From NCBI RefSeq assembly GCF_019443445.1, contig NZ_CP080378.1, positions 1,984,001 through 2,048,000 on the forward strand: DNA of 64,000 nt, written 5' to 3'. This document shows positions 1-11,296 of this stretch, piece by piece; positions within the stretch are counted from its first letter, which is position 1, and each line of letters begins with the position of its first letter. The DNA is from Massilia sp. PAMC28688 (lineage in GTDB: Bacteria > Pseudomonadota > Gammaproteobacteria > Burkholderiales > Burkholderiaceae_D). Made by a program: the position numbers and the translations under genes. The notes under the pieces are model-generated. The model ran no database searches, had not been told where the DNA came from, and saw only the letters and a list, made by a program, of their open reading frames with translations.

Positions 1-39
1 ACTGATTCAACACAGCCCCCAGGGCAGGCAGCCACATGA
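1..39 (+). CDS. 3' end of an upstream gene, possibly lipB (partial)
   Basis: The first 39 bases are open in frame 1 and end in a TGA that overlaps the lipA start codon as ATGA. Only twelve codons are visible ([12 protein letters not shown]), too few to identify the protein. In many betaproteobacteria the gene directly upstream of lipA is lipB, octanoyltransferase, so lipB is the natural guess. The translational-coupling overlap is seen in the sequence; the identity is inferred from synteny only. Confidence 0.4.
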   Translation, partial: TDSTQPPGQAAT

Positions 40-1028
40 CTACCGACATCGACAGCAGCACCGCTCCAGTTTATAACGCGACCGACAAGCAAAAAGGCGC
101 CAGCAAGACGTCGCGTATTCCAATCAAGATCGTGCCACTGGCCCAGGTCGAGCGCCTGAAAAAGCCGGACTGGATCCGCGTGAAGGCGGCGTCGGCGTCC
201 ACCCGTTTTTATGAAATCAAGGACATCCTGCGCGCCAACAACCTGGTGACGGTGTGCGAGGAAGCGAGCTGCCCGAACATTGGCGAGTGCTTCGGCAAGG
301 GCACGGCCACCTTCATGATCATGGGTGACAAGTGCACGCGCCGCTGCCCGTTCTGTGATGTTGGCCACGGCCGCCCGGACCCGCTCGATGAAAACGAGCC
401 GCGCAACCTGTCCAAGACCATTGCCGACCTGCGCCTGTCATATGTGGTCATCACCTCGGTGGACCGCGACGACCTGCGCGATGGCGGTGCCGGCCACTTT
501 GTGGAATGCATCAAGCAGACCCGCGCGCTGTCGCCCAATACCCGCATCGAAGTGCTGGTGCCGGACTTCCGCGGCCGCCTGGCCCGGGCCTTGGCGATCT
601 TTGCCGATGGCTTACCGGACGTGCTCAATCACAACCTGGAAACCGTGCCGCGCCTGTACAAGGAGGCGCGTCCGGGATCGGACTACAAGCATTCGCTGGA
701 ACTGCTGCGTGACTTCAAGGCCATGTATCCGAATGCCGTGACCAAGTCCGGGATCATGGTCGGCCTGGGCGAGACCGACGAGGAAATCCTGCAGGTCATG
801 CGCGACATGCGTGAACACAATGTCGAGATGCTGACCATTGGCCAGTACCTGGCGCCGTCCGGCGACCATCTGCCGGTGCGCCGTTACGTGCATCCGGACG
901 TGTTCAAGCAGTTCGAGGAAGAAGCCTACAAGATGGGCTTTGTGCACGCGGCCGTGGGCGCCATGGTGCGCAGTTCCTACCATGCGGACCAGCAGGCGCA
1001 TGACGCCGGCGTGGTCATCAACGGCTAA
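36..1028 (+). CDS. lipA: Lipoyl synthase LipA
   Basis: Radical-SAM enzyme that inserts two sulfur atoms into the octanoyl chain carried by the E2 and GcvH lipoyl domains, in the cytosol. The 330-residue length is normal. The auxiliary cluster cysteines are C74, C79 and C85 ([12 protein letters not shown]), and the SAM cluster is C100-x3-C104-x2-C107 (CTRRCPFC). The C-terminal RSSYHAD motif supplies the serine ligand of the auxiliary cluster. The first 35 residues are a variable polar leader. The start overlaps the stop of the preceding frame, suggesting coupling with an upstream gene, probably lipB. The identification is secure. Confidence 0.97.
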   Translation: MTTDIDSSTAPVYNATDKQKGASKTSRIPIKIVPLAQVERLKKPDWIRVKAASASTRFYEIKDILRANNLVTVCEEASCPNIGECFGKGTATFMIMGDKCTRRCPFCDVGHGRPDPLDENEPRNLSKTIADLRLSYVVITSVDRDDLRDGGAGHFVECIKQTRALSPNTRIEVLVPDFRGRLARALAIFADGLPDVLNHNLETVPRLYKEARPGSDYKHSLELLRDFKAMYPNAVTKSGIMVGLGETDEEILQVMRDMREHNVEMLTIGQYLAPSGDHLPVRRYVHPDVFKQFEEEAYKMGFVHAAVGAMVRSSYHADQQAHDAGVVING

Positions 1029-1042
1029 AATCCTTCTCCGGG

Positions 1043-1207
1043 TCAGGCCGCAGGCTTGACCCGCGCCTCCGGCAGCACTTCCGCTGCAAGCTTGCGCGTT
1101 TCCACGACAAGCGTCCCCAGATCATGTACAGCCGCGGCCTTTTGCTGCACCATCTGGACCGCCACCGCTTTGCGGCAAGGTGGCTTGGGGTGATGGAAAA
1201 ATAGCAT
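1043..1207 (-). CDS. Possible 54-residue protein, unknown function
   Basis: A short minus-strand frame in the lipA-DUF1287 gap, starting MLFFHHPKPPCRKAVAVQMV and ending EARVKPAA. An AAGG lies about six bases before the ATG, and a weak promoter-like pair (TTGTGC, about 17 bp, ATATAG) lies further upstream. Codons favour G or C in the third position, as in the neighbours. The C-terminal two thirds look like one amphipathic helix (QQKAAAVHDLGTLVVETRKLAAEVL). No family was recognised. It could be a genuine small protein, or chance in GC-rich DNA. A small inverted repeat (CGGGTCA / TGACCCG) at its 3' end lacks a T-run. Confidence 0.4.
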   Translation of the reverse strand: MLFFHHPKPPCRKAVAVQMVQQKAAAVHDLGTLVVETRKLAAEVLPEARVKPAA

Positions 1208-1273
1208 CGCGAACCTTGTTTTTTGAGTGAATAGACCCGCTATATTGCGCTGTTGCCAGCTTGCACAAGGTCA

Positions 1274-1873
1274 TTATCTGCCGGCCGTGGGCAGATAGCG
1301 GTAGTGTCCCGTGATGGGCCAGGCAAACAGCACGTCGTCCTCGACCGTGCCGGAGCCCACGTTGTGCACGATGAGTGGCGCGCCGTTCCAGCCTTTTTCC
1401 CCGCTCACGACGCCAATGTGCGGCAAATTGGGCGGGATCATCCAGGTCACGATGTCGCCGGGACGGTAATCGCGCCCGTCGCGGGACACCGCCAGCGTTT
1501 CACCATGGCGCCCGAACCACGTAGCCAGGTTGAGCACGCGCCGGTGATCGATGTTGCGGTCTGGCCGCTTGAGCTGCCAGGCCTTGGGATAGGCCTTCCA
1601 TGCCCGCGACATGTCTTCGTGCACCAGCTTTTGCAAATCCACGCCCAGATGCCGGTAGGCGCGCACCACCACGTCAGTACAGACGCCCCGTTCGATCGGC
1701 ACGTCGCCGCCGGGGTAGGCCAGCTTTTCGTAGCGGGGATCGTAGCGCAGCGTGACGCCAATCTGCTTCTTGGCCGCCTGGACCAGTTGCGCGGCTCGCG
1801 CCGCAGGGGCCGCCTGCACCCCTTGCGCGAGCAACAGGAGGAAAGGAAAAACGAGCCGGTATGAAATAGTCAT
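1274..1873 (-). CDS. Exported DUF1287 family protein
   Basis: A 199-residue protein with a signal peptide (MTISYRLVFPFLLLLAQGVQA) followed by a DUF1287 domain. Landmarks are the invariant-looking CTDVVVRAYRHLG near residue 75, LATWFGRHG, RPGDIVTW, and HIGVVSG toward the end. The Cys-Asp near the domain start and the later His resemble an NlpC/P60-like Cys-His arrangement, so a periplasmic amidase or peptidase role is plausible but unproven. The open frame extends far upstream; the ATG before the hydrophobic leader was chosen because upstream residues do not look like the family. It is divergent from the thioesterase gene, with about 150 bp between starts. Confidence 0.8.
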   Translation of the reverse strand: MTISYRLVFPFLLLLAQGVQAAPAARAAQLVQAAKKQIGVTLRYDPRYEKLAYPGGDVPIERGVCTDVVVRAYRHLGVDLQKLVHEDMSRAWKAYPKAWQLKRPDRNIDHRRVLNLATWFGRHGETLAVSRDGRDYRPGDIVTWMIPPNLPHIGVVSGEKGWNGAPLIVHNVGSGTVEDDVLFAWPITGHYRYLPTAGR

Positions 1874-2026
1874 GAACGCAATATTGCCACGCTTGTGTGC
1901 AGTGCGTGTGAAGGCGCCGCAAAGGCCAGCAGCGGCGTGGCCGCCGCCTTGCGCATTTCTCAGTACAATCAGGCAAACTGCGCGGATGGCGCGTATGTAA
2001 GACAGACTGATTGGAGCGGTAGCCGC

Positions 2027-2452
2027 ATGAATACGCAAGCAAAATTTACTCCGGAAGCCATGAACCAGTTTGGCGCGCACAGCCTGCCCGGTTACCTGGG
2101 CGTGGAAATCACCCGCGTGGGTAACGGTGAGGTGGCCGCCCGCCTGGAGATCAAGCCGCATTTGTTGGCGCCTAACGGCTATTTGCACGCCGGCACGGTC
2201 ATCACCCTGGCCGACACGGCTGCCGGCTACGCCTGCGTGGCCAATCTGCCCGAAGGAGCCAGCAGCTTCACGACCATTGAATTGAAGTCCAATCACCTTG
2301 GTACGGCTCGCGACGGTGCCATTGCCTGCGTTGCCACGGCGGTCCACCTTGGCAAGACCACCCATGTATGGGATGTGGTCGTCACCAACGAGGCAAATGG
2401 CAAGACCATTGCCCTGTTCCGCTGCACGCAGATGATCCTTTATCCAAAATAA
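2027..2452 (+). CDS. PaaI-type hotdog-fold thioesterase
   Basis: A 141-residue hotdog-fold protein. The PaaI/YdiI pattern is visible: HLLAPNGYLHAGTVITLADTAAGYAC, where the N/H-G region and the long central helix carry the usual catalytic acid region, then TIELKSNHLGTARDG and HVWDVVVTNEANGKTIALFRCTQ. Such enzymes hydrolyse small or aromatic acyl-CoA thioesters in the cytosol. The start ATG has a GGAG about ten bases upstream; the longer frame upstream was rejected because it lacks family similarity. The substrate cannot be told from sequence, and the neighbours do not suggest a pathway. Confidence 0.85.
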   Translation: MNTQAKFTPEAMNQFGAHSLPGYLGVEITRVGNGEVAARLEIKPHLLAPNGYLHAGTVITLADTAAGYACVANLPEGASSFTTIELKSNHLGTARDGAIACVATAVHLGKTTHVWDVVVTNEANGKTIALFRCTQMILYPK

Positions 2453-2467
2453 GCCATCCTCAACCCG

Positions 2468-2524
2468 CATGCCGATTCTGCTGGCTGACCCCAGCAGCCG
2501 GGATCGTTCACCGATATCGGCATG
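2468..2524. repeat. Nested hairpin in a convergent intergenic gap
   Basis: An outer inverted repeat of 9 bp (CATGCCGAT at 2468-2476, ATCGGCATG at 2516-2524) encloses a second one of 7 bp (CTGCTGG at 2478-2484, CCAGCAG at 2491-2497). It lies between two convergently transcribed genes. It may act as a bidirectional transcript end or be a REP-like element, but there is no T-run on either side. Confidence 0.5.
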
Positions 2525-2545
2525 AAGCACCTCGCCCGGTTTGGT

Positions 2546-3250
2546 TTACAGCTGCACCCAGTTACCCTTGTACAAGATGGGGCCGGTCGGGCCGTTCGGG
2601 TCTGGTGATCCGCCCTTCGGCTCCAGCGTCACGGCAAGCAGCATCACATCGCTGCTGATGGCGTTTTCCGGCAACTTGAAGCGTCCCCGGTTATCGGCCA
2701 GCACGCCCAGCGAGCGCGGCTTGCCGGACTTGGGCACCGCCCACAGGTGCAGGCTCTTGTCGGCCGCCACGGCAGCGCTGGTGAGCACGCGCACATCCAG
2801 GGCGCGGTTGCGCGCGTCGGCCGTGACGACCATCGCATTTTGCGCCTTCTCGTCGGTCAGGGTGGCCACGTAGGAAACGGTCGGCGTATCGACGCTGCGC
2901 CCGCTCAGCACCACGACCATGAGCATGGCGGCCAGGCCGGTGGACACCATGCCCAGGCTGCGCCAGAAGGCCAGGTTTTCATTAAGCCAGAACTTCCAGC
3001 CCGCCGCTTTTTGCGGACGCAGGTTCAGGCGCCTTTCGATGCCGGTCCAGACCGACTTGGGCGGCGTGACGGAACCGGCAAACTCGGCCATGGGCGCGAG
3101 CCGCTGCTGCCACTGCGCCACCGTGTTGCGCAAGTCGGCATCCTGGTGCATCCAGCCTTCAAAACGGCGCCGCGCGCCACCCTTGAGTGTACCGAGGACA
3201 TACTCGGCAGAGAGCTTCTGGCGCAGGACGATGTTGTTGCGAATGTTCAT
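2546..3250 (-). CDS. RskA-type anti-sigma factor
   Basis: A 234-residue single-pass membrane protein that should hold the adjacent sigma factor inactive. The N-terminal cytoplasmic part carries the anti-sigma pattern (AEYVLGTLKGGARRRFEGWMHQD). One membrane segment follows near residues 97-117 (SLGMVSTGLAAMLMVVVLSG). The periplasmic part has the RskA C-terminal signature LHLWAVPKSGKPRSLGVL and ends with MLLAVTLEPKGGSPDPNGPTG. Its start overlaps the sigma stop as ATGA, so the two are translationally coupled. Release of sigma in this family normally involves regulated proteolysis; the trigger here is unknown. Confidence 0.88.
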   Translation of the reverse strand: MNIRNNIVLRQKLSAEYVLGTLKGGARRRFEGWMHQDADLRNTVAQWQQRLAPMAEFAGSVTPPKSVWTGIERRLNLRPQKAAGWKFWLNENLAFWRSLGMVSTGLAAMLMVVVLSGRSVDTPTVSYVATLTDEKAQNAMVVTADARNRALDVRVLTSAAVAADKSLHLWAVPKSGKPRSLGVLADNRGRFKLPENAISSDVMLLAVTLEPKGGSPDPNGPTGPILYKGNWVQL

Positions 3251-3837
3251 GCTTGCTCCCGTTTCGCGAGGCAGGTACGCAACTTTTCAAGGCTGCGCCT
3301 GATCCACGTTTTCACGGTGCCAACCGGCAGCTTCATCTGCTCTGCAACCTCGCTGTGCGACAGGTCGTGGTAAAACGCCATCGCCACCACTTGCCGGTGC
3401 ATGCCTTCGAGCGTGGACATGCACCAGGCCAGGGCCTTGGCGTCACCACTCAACTGCAGCGCTTCGATGGGCGTCGCTTGCGGATCCTGTAGAGCATTCA
3501 TGATTTCACTGTCAAACTGTTCCGCGTCGATTTCAACCGAGACGTCGCTGCGCCGCAAGTGGTCGAAGGCCTTGTTCCGGACAATGGTCGCCATCCAGGT
3601 CATCGGCGAGGCGAGATGGCCCTGATAGTTGGCGGCATTGTTCCAGATAGCCACAAAGCTCTCCTGCAAGACTTCTTCGGCAAGCTCGTGCTTATGCAAT
3701 ATACGCAAAGCAAAGCCAAACAGTTTCGGTGAAGTTGCATCATACAAAGCCCGGAAGGCTGCTGCATCACGCTTTCCGGCCGCAGTGAGCCAGGTTTTGA
3801 GTTGTTGCGGGTCGAGCGGTTTGACGTCGATGGACAC
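3247..3837 (-). CDS. ECF RNA polymerase sigma factor (SigK/RpoE-like)
   Basis: A 196-residue group IV sigma factor. Region 2 is at about residues 25-95 (AFRALYDATSPKLFGFALRILHKHELAEEVLQESFVAIW, then MTWMATIVRNKAFDHLRR). Region 4 with its helix-turn-helix is near the C-terminus (HDLSHSEVAEQMKLPVGTVKTWIRRSLEKLR). It is transcribed ahead of, and overlaps, its anti-sigma. A candidate promoter upstream on the same strand reads TTGTAT, 16 bp, GATAAC (within 3890-3930). The pairing with an RskA-domain anti-sigma places it in the SigK-like class; its regulon cannot be deduced here. Confidence 0.93.
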   Translation of the reverse strand: MSIDVKPLDPQQLKTWLTAAGKRDAAAFRALYDATSPKLFGFALRILHKHELAEEVLQESFVAIWNNAANYQGHLASPMTWMATIVRNKAFDHLRRSDVSVEIDAEQFDSEIMNALQDPQATPIEALQLSGDAKALAWCMSTLEGMHRQVVAMAFYHDLSHSEVAEQMKLPVGTVKTWIRRSLEKLRTCLAKREQA

Positions 3838-4263
3838 TGCGAGCCTCGGAAATGGGTCGGGGAAACCGCGCTGGGCGCGGCCGCGCAGGCTGAGGTTATC
3901 CCAGATGCATACCCAAATACAACATTAAAATTTTCAAAATAAGTGAAAATAGTTGAATCCAATATGCGGCGAGCTGCGTACACAGTTGAGTAAATTGGTT
4001 TGCGGCAATGCTGAAGCGGCTAACGATGGGCGTGATCGTGCTGGCGCCGGCAGGGGCGCGGGCAGGCGGACAGGACTTGGGCACACCAAGGGAGGCGTCA
4101 GCGCGCTGGAAGGCGTGGGCGGCTGTTGCCGTGGGCCCTGGTGAACGGACAGGGCAGCCGCGACAGACGGGCCTTCACGACTTTACACGGCAGTGAAGCC
4201 CGATACGACGATCGTCAACCGCACGCGCCAGCGCGGGGTTGACCTGTCGGTGCGGGCAGGTGC
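3838..4263. other. Intergenic stretch with a possible decayed gene
   Basis: About 430 bp without a convincing intact gene. Positions 3898-3960 are AT-rich and probably hold the sigma promoter. On the plus strand from 4008 a frame begins like a signal peptide (MLKRLTMGVIVLAPAGARAG) but dissolves into low-information sequence. A different frame near 4170-4265 ends plausibly (VKPDTTIVNRTRQRG ... SVRAGA, stop). Joining them would need a frameshift, so this may be the relic of a small exported protein. No family was recognised. Confidence 0.3.
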
Positions 4264-4803
4264 TTAGCCGGCAGCTTTTTGGGCCAGGGCGCCTTGCAGT
4301 AGCAAGTGCACTGCCGCAAAATCCGGCTCGCCCACGTAACGCTTGATGATGTTGCCATCGCGGTCGATCACGAAGGTGGTGGGCGTCATGGTCACGTCAT
4401 TGAAGGCCTTGGCAATGTCGCCGCCACTGTCGAGGGCCACCGTGAAGGGCAGCTTGTGCTTTTCGGCAAAGTTAATCACATGGTCGGGACGGTCGTAATT
4501 CATGGCCACGGCGACAAATTCGAGGCCCTGGCTGTTGAATTTGTTGTAGGTTTCGACCATCTGCGGCATTTCGCGCACGCAGGACACGCAGGACGTGGCC
4601 CAGAAATTGACCATCACGACCTTGCCGCGCAAGCTTTGCGAGGGAATTTTCTCGCCCTTGATGGTGACAAAGGTGACCGCCGGCGCCGCGGCCAGTGGCG
4701 TTTCGCGCATGGTGACGTAGCCGCCAATGGCGAGCGCCGCCACGACCATCCCAATGATCAGCGGTTTCATCCAGCGCGCACGCGCCGCGTTTTCCTGGGC
4801 CAT
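4264..4803 (-). CDS. TlpA/ResA-family thiol-disulfide oxidoreductase
   Basis: A 179-residue membrane-anchored periplasmic thioredoxin-like protein. The N-terminal anchor spans roughly residues 13-31 (MKPLIIGMVVAALAIGGYV). The thioredoxin fold follows, with active site C72-V-S-C75 after VVMVNFWATS and the cis-proline loop MTPTTFVIDRDG. TlpA/ResA proteins keep cysteine pairs reduced in periplasmic targets, for example apocytochrome c or copper chaperones. It lies 10 bp downstream of the BON lipoprotein gene and is probably co-transcribed with it. No cytochrome-maturation genes are nearby, so the partner is unknown. Confidence 0.92.
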   Translation of the reverse strand: MAQENAARARWMKPLIIGMVVAALAIGGYVTMRETPLAAAPAVTFVTIKGEKIPSQSLRGKVVMVNFWATSCVSCVREMPQMVETYNKFNSQGLEFVAVAMNYDRPDHVINFAEKHKLPFTVALDSGGDIAKAFNDVTMTPTTFVIDRDGNIIKRYVGEPDFAAVHLLLQGALAQKAAG

Positions 4804-4813
4804 GATGGAAGTC

Positions 4814-8440
<3,627 letters not shown>

Positions 8441-8601
8441 GAGTTTTTCCCTTGATCGAAGTGTGAATTCAGGCAGCGAGGCGCATGCCAGAATCTGTCA
8501 TTGGGTAGGCAAGGTCAAGTGAATTCGGAATAAAAACGGCAAGATCGAAAAATTTACAACTTTCCGCATGTGCGGTTCTTTGCGTTATCCGTGCTGCAGA
8601 T

Positions 8602-8967
8602 TCAGGCATCGGCCTGCACTGCATCGACCAGCCACTCCAGCTGCTCGCCATCGATGGCGACCACGTCAATCCTGCACGGCGGCACCCTGGGAAAGCGCTG
8701 CAGGTAGGTGTGCGCAGCCCGCACCACGCGTCTGATCTTGGCCGGGCTGATACTGGCCATCGCCCCGCCGTAGGAGCTGGCGGCCCGCTGGCGCACTTCG
8801 ACGAACACGAGCTGCTTGCCATCGCGCATGACCAGGTCGATTTCGCCGCAGGCACAGCTAAAATTGCTTTCCACATGCTCCAGGCCGCGCCCGCGCAGAT
8901 AAGCCAGGGCGCGCTGCTCGCCAGCCTGCCCCTGCCGCTGCTTAGGACTGAGCCGCAGCGGCCACAT
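8602..8967 (-). CDS. yraN: YraN family (UPF0102) endonuclease-like protein
   Basis: A 121-residue protein of the UPF0102 family with a restriction-endonuclease-like fold. Visible motifs are GQAGEQRALAYLRGRGL at the N-terminus, the predicted metal-binding ACGEIDLVMRDGKQLVFVEVR (E-x-D ... E-x-R in place of the usual E-V-K), and RIDVVAIDG near the end. Its biochemical role is unknown in general. It follows lpoA with 1 bp between stop and start, as in the E. coli yraL-lpoA-yraN-diaA-dolP block. The 160-bp gap downstream contains nothing recognisable before the acylase gene ends. Confidence 0.9.
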   Translation of the reverse strand: MWPLRLSPKQRQGQAGEQRALAYLRGRGLEHVESNFSCACGEIDLVMRDGKQLVFVEVRQRAASSYGGAMASISPAKIRRVVRAAHTYLQRFPRVPPCRIDVVAIDGEQLEWLVDAVQADA

Positions 8968-8968
8968 G

Positions 8969-10222
8969 TCAGCGCCTGGTGGCGGCCGGCTTGTAGCTGC
9001 CGGCCTGGTAGATCACGGCCGGCTCCACGCGCTCGAAGCGGGCCCCGCCCGGACCGAAGCTGACCGTCAGCTGCCCGGTGACGCCGTCGAGCTGGAAGTT
9101 GGTATTGGGCCGCAGCGCCACTTCACGCGCCACGCGGTAGGCATCGATGCCGAGCGCGTACAGGCGCCCCATGTCCAGCGAATGGCGGGTGACAGGCCGT
9201 GGATACTGCATCACGGCAGTATTGTCGGCACTGACGTGCCATGGAAGGTCGAGCAGGCGCATGCCTTCCAGTTCCAGCATCGCGTCGCCCGATTCGCGCC
9301 CCGGGTTGATGGACGAGGTGCCGTAAAGCGGCACCGCATTGCCGATATTGGTGCGCACCTGGCGCAGCTGGTCGGCATCGAGAGCCGCGAACAGCAGGCC
9401 CGGCGCGTCGGTATCGATCCTCTGCTTGAGCTGGTTGACTGCATCGTCGCCCACGTAGCCATTGTTGCCGGGCACTTCCACCAGCTGCGCCGTATTGCCC
9501 AGCTGCTTCCACTGCTGGGCAAAGGCGCTGGCAATGCGGCGCTGCCAGGCATTGGTGCCGGAAATGATCAGGGCGCTCGCGCCCGGCTGTTCCGCCGCGG
9601 CCCAGTTGGCCACCTGGCGGGCCTCGTCCTCGATCGACAGGCCAATGATGAGCATGGAAGGCGGGATGGGATTATCCTCGCTGCGCCCGTCCGGGTGGTT
9701 CAGCGCAATGGTGGGCTTGGTGACCGTGCCGCTGACTGCCACCGCCGTGACGGCCGGGCGCGCCAGGGGGCCGACAATGATGTCGTTATCGCGCCGCGCG
9801 GCCATGTAGGCGTCCAGTGCTTCGTCGGAACTGTCGGACGTTTCAATCAGGTTGACGATGAAACCGGCCCTGTCGCGTTCATACGCGGCCATGAAACCGG
9901 CGCGCACGGCGTCGGCCGGCGCGCCCAGGGCTTCCGAACGCAAGGGCAGGATCAGGGCGATCCGGATCGGCACGGCGGCACTGTCGGCCGGGGGCGCGGC
10001 GCTGGTGGGCATCTCGACCGGCATGGTCTGCACCGATGCCTGGGGCACGGCCGGCGCCACGGGCGTGGTGAGCGGCATGGGACTGGTGCGCGCAGCCGGC
10101 GCACTTGTGTTTGCCTCGATTGGCGCGCACAATCGGCCCGGCGCGTCGCAGGGCGTGCTGCAGCCACTCGTGAGCACCATGATTGCGCCTAGCAGCGCGC
10201 CGTTCAGAATTTTTAACAGCAT
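8969..10222 (-). CDS. lpoA: LppC/LpoA-type penicillin-binding-protein activator lipoprotein
   Basis: A 417-residue outer-membrane lipoprotein (lipobox VLTSGC, residues about 17-22) followed by a periplasmic-binding-protein-like LppC domain (IRIALILPLRSEALGAPADAVRAGFMAAYE, DNDIIVGPLARPAV, LYGTSSINPG). In E. coli LpoA activates the synthase PBP1A from the outer membrane. The E. coli protein also carries an N-terminal TPR domain, absent here: only a Thr/Ala/Pro linker precedes the LppC fold. The start ATG was chosen because GGGGA lies six bases before it and the lipobox follows at the right distance. It is divergent from rsmI, with only 11 bp between start codons. Confidence 0.88.
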   Translation of the reverse strand: MLLKILNGALLGAIMVLTSGCSTPCDAPGRLCAPIEANTSAPAARTSPMPLTTPVAPAVPQASVQTMPVEMPTSAAPPADSAAVPIRIALILPLRSEALGAPADAVRAGFMAAYERDRAGFIVNLIETSDSSDEALDAYMAARRDNDIIVGPLARPAVTAVAVSGTVTKPTIALNHPDGRSEDNPIPPSMLIIGLSIEDEARQVANWAAAEQPGASALIISGTNAWQRRIASAFAQQWKQLGNTAQLVEVPGNNGYVGDDAVNQLKQRIDTDAPGLLFAALDADQLRQVRTNIGNAVPLYGTSSINPGRESGDAMLELEGMRLLDLPWHVSADNTAVMQYPRPVTRHSLDMGRLYALGIDAYRVAREVALRPNTNFQLDGVTGQLTVSFGPGGARFERVEPAVIYQAGSYKPAATRR

Positions 10223-10233
10223 CACCATTCCCC

Positions 10234-11145
10234 ATGACAGAACAACAGTCCAGTACGATCGCGCAACTCCCCGTGTTGAGCGAGGCAGCACAGCAGTCCT
10301 ATCCTACCGCAACCCTGTATATCGTGGCCACTCCGATCGGCAACGTGGCCGATATCAGTGTGCGCGCACTGCACGTGCTGGGCATGGTCGATGCCGTGGC
10401 CTGCGAGGACACCCGCAATACCGGCCACCTGCTGTCGCGCTTTGGCCTGTCGCGCCCCATGATCGCGGCCCATCAGCACAACGAGCGCGAAGTGGCCGAC
10501 AAGATCATCCATCGCCTGCAGGCCGGCGAGCGCATTGCGCTGGTGTCGGACGCCGGCACGCCGGGCGTATCGGACCCGGGCGCGCGTATTGTCGACGCGG
10601 TGCGCGCGGCCGGCCTGCGCGTGGTGCCCCTGCCGGGCGCGTCGGCCGCCATCGCCGCCATCTCTGCCAGCGGGCTGGTCAACGACCAGTTCCATTTCGT
10701 CGGCTTTCTCCCGGCCAAAGCCAAGCAGCGCGAAGCGGCCTTGCTGGCGCTGCTGGGCACGAGCGCCACGCTGGTCTTGTATGAAGCGCCGCACCGCATT
10801 GTCGATTGCGTGGCGGCGCTGGCCGCCGTCTTTCCGCCCGCGCGCCAGGTGGTGTTTGCGCGCGAGCTGACCAAGCTGTTCGAGGAAATCCACCGCTGCC
10901 CGCTGGGCCAGGCCATGGCCTGGGTGCAGGCCGACGCGCATCGCGAAAAAGGGGAATTCGTGGTGCTGGTGGAGGGCGCACCGGCCACCGGCGACGCCGG
11001 TGACGCCGAAGCCGAGCGCATCCTCGCCATCCTGCTGGCCGAGTGTTCGGTCAAGCAGGCGGCCAGCCTGGCGGCGCAGATCACCGGGCGCAAGAAAAAT
11101 GCGCTGTACGAGCGGGCGCTGCAGATCAAGGGCGATGCTGGCTGA
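10234..11145 (+). CDS. rsmI: 16S rRNA (cytidine1402-2'-O)-methyltransferase RsmI
   Basis: A 303-residue SAM-dependent tetrapyrrole-methylase-fold enzyme that 2'-O-methylates C1402 of 16S rRNA. Diagnostic motifs are LYIVATPIGNVADIS, EDTRNTGHLL, HNE, ALVSDAGTPGVSDPG, PLPGASA and the C-terminal VKQAASLAAQITGRKKNALYERAL. A longer frame upstream was rejected: the ATG before TEQQSS leaves a normal 27-residue lead into the fold, and the extension would overlap the lpoA reading frame. The promoter must lie inside the divergent lpoA coding region. Confidence 0.96.
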   Translation: MTEQQSSTIAQLPVLSEAAQQSYPTATLYIVATPIGNVADISVRALHVLGMVDAVACEDTRNTGHLLSRFGLSRPMIAAHQHNEREVADKIIHRLQAGERIALVSDAGTPGVSDPGARIVDAVRAAGLRVVPLPGASAAIAAISASGLVNDQFHFVGFLPAKAKQREAALLALLGTSATLVLYEAPHRIVDCVAALAAVFPPARQVVFARELTKLFEEIHRCPLGQAMAWVQADAHREKGEFVVLVEGAPATGDAGDAEAERILAILLAECSVKQAASLAAQITGRKKNALYERALQIKGDAG

Positions 11146-11170
11146 TCCTCTTCCACGATCAGCGCGTTTT
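11141..11170 (+). terminator. Weak intrinsic terminator after rsmI
   Basis: A 7-bp stem (GCTGATC / GATCAGC, 9-nt loop) covers the rsmI stop codon and is followed by GCGTTTT. The short T-run makes it a weak candidate. Confidence 0.4.
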
Positions 11171-11296
11171 CTCGGCGTCAATGTTCTTTAGCGAACCGAC
11201 CGCGACGCACGACTGCTCTACGCTGGTGCCATTGACAACTGTCCGATCCTTGCCACGCCGCCACCGGGCAGCGTGGCCCGGTTGACCCGCGCCACG

